Part shown: positions 44,581-50,502 of the stretch, piece after piece
Layout of the letters: each line of letters opens with the position of its first letter
How positions within the stretch are numbered: the stretch's first letter is position 1
Assembly (NCBI GenBank): GCA_029061925.1
Contig: JAIDRE010000136.1
Location: forward strand, 1 to 50,502
Length of the DNA: 50,502 nt
Direction: 5' to 3'
Source: Muribaculaceae bacterium
Lineage (GTDB): Bacteria; Bacteroidota; Bacteroidia; Bacteroidales; Muribaculaceae
The notes under the pieces: generated by a model
Seen by the model: only the letters and a program-made list of their open reading frames with translations
Databases searched by the model: none
What the model was told of the DNA's origin: nothing
Position numbers and translations under genes: made by a program

Positions 44581-46266
44581 ATGGCAGACGATAAAAAAGT
44601 CATTTTCTCGATGGTAGGTGTCTCAAAAACCTATCCTCCCCAAAAACAAGTTCTGAAAAACATTTACCTGTCATTTTTTTACGGAGCCAAAATCGGCATT
44701 ATCGGTTTGAACGGTTCTGGTAAATCTTCTCTGCTCAAGATTATTGCAGGAATTGACAAAAGTTATCAGGGCGAAGTCGTTTTCTCTCCCGGATATTCTG
44801 TTGGTTATCTCGAACAAGATCCCCAACTCGACCCCGACAAAACTGTCATTGAAGTTGTGCGCGAAGGTGTACAACCGATCATGGATCTACTCGCCGAGTT
44901 TGACAAAGTGAATGAATCATTTGCCGACCCTGATGTACTTGAAGATCCCGACAAGATGGATGCTCTCATTGCCCGTCAAGCCGAACTTCAAGACAAGCTT
45001 GACGCTGCCGATGCATGGAACATTGATTCAAAACTCGAACGTGCAATGGACGCGCTCCAATGTCCGCCCGACGATCAGCAAATCAAGACTCTTTCGGGTG
45101 GTGAACGTCGTCGTGTCGCGCTTGTGCGTCTCCTGCTTCAACAACCCGATATTCTTCTACTCGATGAGCCTACCAACCACCTTGATGCCGAATCAATCGA
45201 CTGGCTTGAACAGCACCTTCAGCAATATCCCGGAACTGTTATCGCCATCACCCACGACCGCTACTTCCTTGACCACGTTGCCGGTTGGATTCTTGAACTT
45301 GACCGTGGCGAAGGCATTCCCTGGAAAGGCAACTACTCGTCATGGCTTGACCAGAAGACCAAACGTATGGCTCTCGAAGAAAAACAGGCAAGCAAACGTC
45401 GCAAGACCCTTGAACGCGAGCTCGAATGGGTTAGAATGGCGCCAAAAGCACGTCAAGCCAAGGGAAAAGCCCGTTTGTCAAGCTATGACCGACTTCTCAA
45501 CGAAGACCAGAAACAAAAAGAAGAACGTCTTGAAATATTCATTCCAAATGGTCCGCGCCTTGGCAATAAAGTCATTGAAGCACAACATCTTGCAAAAGCC
45601 TTTGGAAATAAGAAACTGTTTAACGACCTCTCGTTTGCCCTCCCGCCAAACGGCATTGTCGGTGTAATCGGTCCCAACGGTGCCGGTAAAACCACACTTT
45701 TCCGTCTTATCATGGGTCAGGAAAAGCCCGATAATGGTAGCTTTGACGTTGGCGAAACAGTTAAAATCGCATACGTTGACCAAACCCACCACGACCTTCT
45801 CCCCGACAAAACCGTCTATGAAGTAATTTCGGGCGGGACCGAAACATTCCGCATGGGCGGTCGTGACGTCAACGCTCGCGCCTACCTCTCGAAATTCAAC
45901 TTCACCGGAGCCGACCAGGAAAAGAAAATCGGTGTCCTCTCGGGTGGTGAACGTAACCGCCTACACCTTGCAATGGCACTCAAAGAAGAGGGTAACGTCC
46001 TCCTGCTCGACGAGCCGACCAACGACATCGACGTTAACACGCTCCGTGCTCTCGAAGAAGGTCTCGACGACTTTGCCGGATGTGCCGTTGTCGTTAGTCA
46101 CGACCGTTGGTTCCTTGACCGCATCTGCACACACATTCTTTCATTTGAGGGTGATGGGAACGTCGTTTATTACGAAGGCTCATACTCTGACTACGAGCAA
46201 TATAAACGCGACCATAACGACGGCAAAGAGCCCACTCGCCGCCGCTATCGCAAACTAATGGAATAA
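44581..46266 (+). CDS. ettA: Energy-dependent translational throttle protein EttA (ABC-F)
   Basis: Cytoplasmic ABC-F ATPase that binds the ribosomal E site and gates early elongation by energy status. The 561 residues have two ATPase domains: Walker A GLNGSGKSSLLK near 38 with signature LSGGERRRVALVRLL near 168, and Walker A GPNGAGKTTLFR near 362 with LSGGERNRLHLAMAL near 452. Each has DEPTN. Between them lie the arm and a linker with EWVRMAPKARQAKGKARLSS near 281. The C-terminal RRRYRKLME is typical of EttA. No membrane segments. mutS follows after 18 bp. Confidence 0.95.
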   Translation: MADDKKVIFSMVGVSKTYPPQKQVLKNIYLSFFYGAKIGIIGLNGSGKSSLLKIIAGIDKSYQGEVVFSPGYSVGYLEQDPQLDPDKTVIEVVREGVQPIMDLLAEFDKVNESFADPDVLEDPDKMDALIARQAELQDKLDAADAWNIDSKLERAMDALQCPPDDQQIKTLSGGERRRVALVRLLLQQPDILLLDEPTNHLDAESIDWLEQHLQQYPGTVIAITHDRYFLDHVAGWILELDRGEGIPWKGNYSSWLDQKTKRMALEEKQASKRRKTLERELEWVRMAPKARQAKGKARLSSYDRLLNEDQKQKEERLEIFIPNGPRLGNKVIEAQHLAKAFGNKKLFNDLSFALPPNGIVGVIGPNGAGKTTLFRLIMGQEKPDNGSFDVGETVKIAYVDQTHHDLLPDKTVYEVISGGTETFRMGGRDVNARAYLSKFNFTGADQEKKIGVLSGGERNRLHLAMALKEEGNVLLLDEPTNDIDVNTLRALEEGLDDFAGCAVVVSHDRWFLDRICTHILSFEGDGNVVYYEGSYSDYEQYKRDHNDGKEPTRRRYRKLME

Positions 46267-46284
46267 TCAAAAGCAAAGGAAATC

Positions 46285-48915
46285 ATGGCAAAAAAAGTTG
46301 TAGAAACGCCATTAATGAATCAATATTTCGAGATGAAACAAAAACATCCCGATGCCGTTTTGTTGTTTCGTGTCGGCGACTTTTATGAAACTTTTTCAGA
46401 AGATGCCATCACAACCTCCGAGATTCTCGGTATCACGCTGACTCGCCGTGCCAACGGTGCAGCAAGCTCGGTTGAACTCGCCGGATTCCCTCATCATGCA
46501 CTTGACACCTATCTCCCCAAACTTGTCCGCGCAGGCAAACGAGTCGCGATTTGCGAGCAACTCGAAGATCCCAAGCTGACAAAAACACTCGTCAAACGCG
46601 GTATCACTGAACTTGTAACACCCGGTGTAACGCTCAACGACAACGTCCTTGACCACCGCACCAATAACTTCTTGGCAGCCATCAGTTTTGGCCGCAAGGA
46701 GCATGGCGTTTCGTTCCTAGACCTTTCAACCGGCGAGTTTCTTGTTGCACAGGGTGACACACATTATATCGACAAATTACTCAGCAACTTTGAGCCAAAA
46801 GAGATTTTAGTTGAACGCGGCTCGCGTCAAAAGGTCGCAGAGTCGTTTTCCGGTCGATATTTAATTAATGAGCTCGACGACTGGGTTTTCACCGACCAAT
46901 CGGCTAACGAGCGCCTGCTCAAACAATTCGGCACAAAAAGTCTGAAAGGATTCGGCATTGTCGATATGCCCGAATCCGTCATTGCCGCCGGAGCAGTTCT
47001 GCAATATCTTGATATCACACAACACTCCGATGCGCGACACATCACCCGCATATCACGCATTGAGCAAGACCATTACGTCCGCATAGACCGATTCACAGCC
47101 CGAAATCTTGAACTGATTGACAGCTTTAACCCCGACGGCAAAAGTCTTTTAGGAGTTCTTGACCACACGGTCACACCCGCCGGAGCGCGCTTGCTCCACC
47201 GTTGGCTGATGTTCCCGCTCAAAGACCACGAGGCCATCAACAAGCGACTCGACATTGTGGAATTTTTCTTCCGCAATCCCGAGGTGCGCGAGTCAATCCG
47301 CGAGCAGCTTGAACAGATAGGCGACCTTGAGCGTCTCACTTCCAAGCTGACATTCAGTCGCATATCTCCTCGTGAACTTGTCACACTCCGCAATGCGCTG
47401 ACGGCTCTCGGTCCCATAAAACAGCTCTGCCTTGACTCCGGCATTGAACCCCTCATCGAGATTGGCAAAAACATAAACCCCGCCGAAGAACTCCGCGACC
47501 GCATCGCTCAAACGATTGTCGATGATGCTCCGATAGCAGTCAACCGCGGATCGGTTATCCGTGAGGGCTTTAACGCTGAACTCGACGAGCTCCGTCGCAT
47601 CGCTACAGGTGGCAAAGATTTTCTACTTGAAATACAACGTCGCGAAAGTGCCGACACCGGAATCCCCTCACTCAAAATCGGATTCAACAACGTGTTCGGT
47701 TATTATATTGAGGTGACAAATACCCACCGCGACAAAGTCCCCGAGCAATGGATAAGAAAACAGACTCTTGTCAATGCCGAGCGTTACATCACTCCCGAAC
47801 TAAAAGAATATGAGGAGAAAATCCTTGGTGCTCAGGAGAAAATTGAGCAGATCGAATCGCGACTGTTCGCCGAACTCCTTGCCGTAGCATCAAACTTCTC
47901 TTCAACCATTCTCACCGATGCTCGCATGACTGCAACACTCGATGTTCTGCTCACCTTCTGCATCGTTGCGATGGCAAACCGATATAACCGCCCGGTTGTT
48001 GATGACTCTCTGAAAATCGAACTCTGCAACGCCCGCCACCCGGTTATTGAACGTGAACTTCCTCCCGGCACTCCCTATATTGCCAACGATATTACGCTTG
48101 ACAACGAATCGACTCAGATAATGATGATTACCGGACCAAATATGTCAGGTAAATCAGCTCTACTTCGATCAACCGCTCTAAACGTTCTGATGGCACAAAT
48201 AGGGTCGTTTATTCCCTGTGACTCAGCCCATATTGGTGTGGTCGATAAAATTTTCACCCGTGTCGGTGCAAGCGACAACATCGCTCTCGGCGAATCAACA
48301 TTCATGGTCGAGATGAACGAGGCTGCCTCGATTCTTAATAACATGAGCCAACGCTCGCTTATACTTTTTGACGAACTTGGACGCGGTACATCAACCTACG
48401 ACGGCATCTCAATTGCATGGGCTATTGTTGAGCATATCCACGAATACGGCAATATGCACCCCAAAACGCTTTTCGCCACCCACTACCACGAGTTGAACGA
48501 GATGGAAAAATCGTATGACCGCATCGTCAACTTCAACGTTTCGGTCAAAGAGATTAACGGCAAAGTAGTATTTCTACGCAAGCTCGCCCGCGGTGGTAGC
48601 GAACACAGCTTCGGTATCCACGTTGCCAAGCTCGCCGGAATGCCACAATCGATTGTATCGCGTTCTGAAAAAGTGCTGAAACATCTCGAAACGGTCAATC
48701 GCGACAACAAAGACGGCAACTCATCGCCCGTAACCGCCGACATTATGCCGAGCGGAGCCGAATCGGGAATACAGCTATCATTCTTCCAACTCGATGACCC
48801 GGTTTTAACAAACATACGCGACTCGATCCTCGGACTCGACATTAACAACCTGACGCCGGTTGAAGCACTCAACAAACTCAACGATATTCGCCGCATTCTG
48901 ACAGGTAAAGATTGA
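46285..48915 (+). CDS. mutS: DNA mismatch repair protein MutS
   Basis: Recognises mismatches and starts repair with MutL. The 876 residues show the mismatch-reading Phe33 and Glu35 in VGDFYETF, clamp and lever regions in the middle, and a C-terminal ATPase with Walker A GPNMSGKS at 617-624. [48 protein letters not shown] and a C-terminal helix ([17 protein letters not shown]) follow. A good purine-rich site (AAAGGA) precedes the ATG. It ends 26 bp before the cdd start chosen here. Confidence 0.97.
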   Translation: MAKKVVETPLMNQYFEMKQKHPDAVLLFRVGDFYETFSEDAITTSEILGITLTRRANGAASSVELAGFPHHALDTYLPKLVRAGKRVAICEQLEDPKLTKTLVKRGITELVTPGVTLNDNVLDHRTNNFLAAISFGRKEHGVSFLDLSTGEFLVAQGDTHYIDKLLSNFEPKEILVERGSRQKVAESFSGRYLINELDDWVFTDQSANERLLKQFGTKSLKGFGIVDMPESVIAAGAVLQYLDITQHSDARHITRISRIEQDHYVRIDRFTARNLELIDSFNPDGKSLLGVLDHTVTPAGARLLHRWLMFPLKDHEAINKRLDIVEFFFRNPEVRESIREQLEQIGDLERLTSKLTFSRISPRELVTLRNALTALGPIKQLCLDSGIEPLIEIGKNINPAEELRDRIAQTIVDDAPIAVNRGSVIREGFNAELDELRRIATGGKDFLLEIQRRESADTGIPSLKIGFNNVFGYYIEVTNTHRDKVPEQWIRKQTLVNAERYITPELKEYEEKILGAQEKIEQIESRLFAELLAVASNFSSTILTDARMTATLDVLLTFCIVAMANRYNRPVVDDSLKIELCNARHPVIERELPPGTPYIANDITLDNESTQIMMITGPNMSGKSALLRSTALNVLMAQIGSFIPCDSAHIGVVDKIFTRVGASDNIALGESTFMVEMNEAASILNNMSQRSLILFDELGRGTSTYDGISIAWAIVEHIHEYGNMHPKTLFATHYHELNEMEKSYDRIVNFNVSVKEINGKVVFLRKLARGGSEHSFGIHVAKLAGMPQSIVSRSEKVLKHLETVNRDNKDGNSSPVTADIMPSGAESGIQLSFFQLDDPVLTNIRDSILGLDINNLTPVEALNKLNDIRRILTGKD

Positions 48916-48941
48916 TAAACATCTATAACCCAACATCACCA

Positions 48942-49415
48942 ATGAAAACAATCACATCGTCATTTGAATATAAAATACTAGATTACAACGAGCTATCTGA
49001 CACTCAAAAACAACTCGTTGACCATGCCCGCAAGGCGACATATCGCAGCTATGCGCCATACAGCAACTTCAAGGTTGGAGCCGCAATACTTCTTTCAAAT
49101 GGTGTTATTGTTGACGGTGCAAACCAAGAGAACGCTGCATTCCCTGCCGGGACATGTGCCGAACGTTCGGCATGCTTCTATGCCGGAGCCGAATATCCCG
49201 ATGCAAAATTCAAGGCGATTGCGATTGCCGCCCGTGACGCTTCTGACGATTTCATTGTCAACCCCATCTCGCCCTGTGGAGTATGTCGCCAGGCACTCCT
49301 CGAATATGAAAACAAAGGCGGCAAACCCGTCGAAGTTCTCCTCATCGGTCGCGACAAAATCTATTCAATCAACTCAATTAGCGATCTCCTCCCCTTCGCT
49401 TTCACCGAATTTTAA
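48942..49415 (+). CDS. cdd: Cytidine deaminase
   Basis: Zinc enzyme of pyrimidine salvage, deaminating cytidine and deoxycytidine. About 157 residues with YSNFKVGAAILLSNG near 42, the active-site TCAERSACFYAG near 67 (Cys and Glu) and SPCGVCRQALLEY near 103 (two Cys zinc ligands). The ATG at 48942 is preferred to an in-frame TTG at 48912 that overlaps the mutS stop. It ends just before a bidirectional terminator. Confidence 0.94.
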   Translation: MKTITSSFEYKILDYNELSDTQKQLVDHARKATYRSYAPYSNFKVGAAILLSNGVIVDGANQENAAFPAGTCAERSACFYAGAEYPDAKFKAIAIAARDASDDFIVNPISPCGVCRQALLEYENKGGKPVEVLLIGRDKIYSINSISDLLPFAFTEF

Positions 49416-49435
49416 ATTTTAAGAAAAGCAAAAAT

Positions 49436-49471
49436 AAAACGGGCTCGTCTCAATGAGACAAGCCCGTTTTT
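49436..49471. terminator. Bidirectional terminator between cdd and rpmA
   Basis: AAAACGGGCT-GTCTC pairs with GAGAC-AGCCCGTTTT around a short loop. T runs on one strand and A runs on the other let it end both convergent transcripts. Confidence 0.88.
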
Positions 49472-49490
49472 AGTCTTTACCGGTTGACTA

Positions 49491-49751
49491 TTAAGCCTCG
49501 GCAGGCTTAACATTGATAAACTGGCGACCGTTGCGACCTTCAGTAAATACTACTGTTCCGTCAACGAGAGCAAAGATAGTGTGATCTTTACCCATGCCTA
49601 CGTTTTCACCGGGGTGGTGCACTGTACCGCGCTGGCGTTTGATGATATTGCCGGCTTTACATGCCTGTCCACCGAAAATCTTAACTCCGAGTCGTTTGCT
49701 TTCCGACTCGCGGCCGTTCTTAGAACTACCAACACCTTTCTTATGTGCCAT
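49491..49751 (-). CDS. rpmA: 50S ribosomal protein L27
   Basis: The 86 residues begin [20 protein letters not shown] and continue [40 protein letters not shown], fully typical of L27. It begins without the Firmicutes-type N-terminal cleavage extension. It follows rplU by 21 bp, the usual L21-L27 pair, and ends at the bidirectional terminator. Confidence 0.98.
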   Translation of the reverse strand: MAHKKGVGSSKNGRESESKRLGVKIFGGQACKAGNIIKRQRGTVHHPGENVGMGKDHTIFALVDGTVVFTEGRNGRQFINVKPAEA

Positions 49752-49772
49752 GTTTCAAACGATTTTAAGGGG

Positions 49773-50093
49773 TTAAGCAATTACGTCTTTAATAACAACT
49801 TGAGTGAAGCACTGGCGATGGCCGTTTTTACGACGATAGCCTTTGCGACGTTTCTTTTTGAAAACGATCACTTTGTCACCTTTTACGAGGGGACGTTTAA
49901 CCTCGCAAACTACTTTTGCGCCTTCAACAGTGGGAGCACCAACTTTTACAGCGCCATCAGCGTCAACAAGAAGCACGCGATCAAACTCTACAGTCTGACC
50001 TTCAGTTTTGTCGTCGCCAAGATAGTGGACATACAGGAATTTGCCCTGTTCAGCTTTGAACTGTTGTCCCTGAATTTCTACGATAACGTACAT
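49773..50093 (-). CDS. rplU: 50S ribosomal protein L21
   Basis: The 106 residues begin [20 protein letters not shown] and end with [20 protein letters not shown] followed by [13 protein letters not shown], the conserved rRNA-binding C-terminus of L21. First gene of the rplU-rpmA operon, with a leader of about 100 nt from the -7 box at 50194-50201. The leader could hold autoregulatory structure, but none is recognised with confidence. Confidence 0.98.
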   Translation of the reverse strand: MYVIVEIQGQQFKAEQGKFLYVHYLGDDKTEGQTVEFDRVLLVDADGAVKVGAPTVEGAKVVCEVKRPLVKGDKVIVFKKKRRKGYRRKNGHRQCFTQVVIKDVIA

Positions 50094-50193
50094 CTGTTTG
50101 TTATTGTTTTACAGGTTATACCGACGGGCGAAGCCTCATTTTCATGTTAGTGACTTGCTTAGTTGAGCCCGTTACGGCTTGATTTTGCGACTG

Positions 50194-50201
50194 CAAAGGT
50201 A
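50194..50201 (-). promoter_or_regulatory. -7 box (TACCTTTG) of rplU-rpmA
   Basis: Minus-strand TACCTTTG about 100 bp before the rplU ATG. A second box, TAATTTTG (50301-50308, minus), lies further upstream and might be an additional promoter. Neither has a clear -33 TTTG. The stretch 50202-50361 holds no gene I can support. Confidence 0.55.
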
Positions 50202-50361
50202 ATAAAACTTTTTGGATTACAGTATAATTACCCAATAAATTTTACACAATTTTTTTTGTTTGAACTTTATTTAAACTTCGCGTGTTAATAAAGTACATAG
50301 CAAAATTACTATTTCCATTGCATGAAATATGATAAAATGATTGGTTTATTTAACGAATTTA

Positions 50362-50388
50362 GAGCTGTCGCGATGACAGCTCTTTTTT
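50362..50388 (+). terminator. Terminator-like hairpin followed by T run (plus strand)
   Basis: Perfect 8-bp stem GAGCTGTC/GACAGCTC with a 5-nt loop, then TTTTTT. No plus-strand gene is evident upstream after cdd, so the transcript it ends is unknown. Confidence 0.7.
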
Positions 50389-50408
50389 GTTTCCTATACA
50401 AAACAAAG

Positions 50409-50431
50409 CGATGCGCCAATTTGGCGCATCG
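50409..50431 (-). terminator. Hairpin ending the minus-strand gene at the window edge
   Basis: Perfect 10-bp stem CGATGCGCCA/TGGCGCATCG with a 3-nt loop. On the minus strand it is followed by a T-rich stretch (CTTTGTTTTG). It lies 27 bp beyond the stop codon of the gene at 50458. Confidence 0.65.
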
Positions 50432-50457
50432 TCGTTAAATTTTATCTCGATTTCAGA

Positions 50458-50502
50458 TTAATGGCAGCAGCCACCTTCGCAGCCTCCGCCACAGTTGTCA
50501 CC
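50458..50502 (-). CDS. C-terminus of a Cys/Gly-rich protein, possibly SlyD-type peptidyl-prolyl isomerase (partial)
   Basis: Only the last 14 codons are in the window: GDNCGGGCEGGCCH, then TAA. Such a Cys/Gly/His metal-binding tail is typical of Bacteroidota FKBP/SlyD peptidyl-prolyl isomerases, where the tail binds nickel or zinc. With so little sequence the identity is a guess; the reading frame is supported by the terminator hairpin just after the stop. Confidence 0.45.
   Translation of the reverse strand, partial: GDNCGGGCEGGCCH

Noticed and set aside
50322..50438. A 38-codon plus-strand frame near the window end.
   Set aside because: It runs through one terminator hairpin and into a second, has no ribosome-binding or promoter signal, and its composition is not protein-like.
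1..50502. CRISPR arrays, prophage or insertion sequences.
   Set aside because: No regularly spaced repeats with unique spacers, no phage structural genes and no transposase or integrase frames were seen.

Overview
The window looks like chromosomal DNA of a Bacteroidales bacterium, probably of the gut Muribaculaceae (S24-7) type; the family is inference. The signs are promoters with the Bacteroidota -33/-7 pattern (TTTG, 19-21 bp, TAnnTTTG) upstream of many genes, a GldE-type CBS transporter, a very large DUF2723 membrane protein, KorAB 2-oxoglutarate:ferredoxin oxidoreductase, a SusA-like amylase and LeuACDB. Most of the window is ordinary core genome: about 45 protein genes, three tRNAs and one recognisable gene remnant.

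Layout. 1-1791 (minus): an ExbB/ExbD proton-channel pair with its own promoter. 1901-12850 (minus): an eleven-gene directon led by leuA-leuC-leuD-leuB, followed by a zinc metallopeptidase, a PatB/MalY aminotransferase, aroA, a small membrane-anchored protein, a zinc/manganese ABC permease, a GH25 lysozyme and an EamA exporter. 12954-18046 (plus): SIS-domain sugar-phosphate isomerase, a degenerate PfkB-like protein, ribH, tRNA-Tyr, a secreted GH13 amylase, a YfcE phosphoesterase and a SPOR lipoprotein. 18006-20076 (minus): 4'-phosphopantetheinyl transferase and GldE. 20158-32717 (plus): tRNA-Pro, a His-rich COG0523 GTPase, tRNA-Ala, purN, a nucleotidyltransferase remnant, asd, a Na+/H+ antiporter, a protein of unknown function, an ArnT-like glycosyltransferase, a highly expressed OmpA-like porin, korA and korB. 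32758-37909 (plus): the DUF2723 glycosyltransferase, a polysaccharide deacetylase and queG. 37906-38955 (minus): tatC and tatA. 39052-40043 (plus): fabD. 40066-43540: a restriction-modification island. 43566-49471 (plus): ruvX, def, ettA, mutS, cdd. 49436-50308 (minus): rplU-rpmA, then the last codons of a Cys-rich protein at the window edge.

The most notable feature is the restriction-modification island at 40145-43486: an NgoPII-type endonuclease and two related cytosine-C5 methyltransferases, AT-rich relative to its neighbours. It lies between fabD and ruvX and is flanked by perfect 31-bp direct repeats (40066-40096 and 43510-43540). The right copy is the promoter region of ruvX and the left copy serves as promoter of the endonuclease gene. 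The insertion therefore duplicated the host promoter: the island gained expression while ruvX kept its own, and recombination between the repeats would remove exactly 3,444 bp. The second methyltransferase carries an unexplained C-terminal extension of about 170 residues. Other points worth a look are three 20-bp-phased repeats just upstream of the OmpA-gene promoter, a 12-bp-arm palindrome joining the tRNA-Ala promoter to the tRNA 5' end, a PfkB-like protein without its catalytic motif, and a truncated MNT-type nucleotidyltransferase. I saw no CRISPR array, prophage or insertion sequence.
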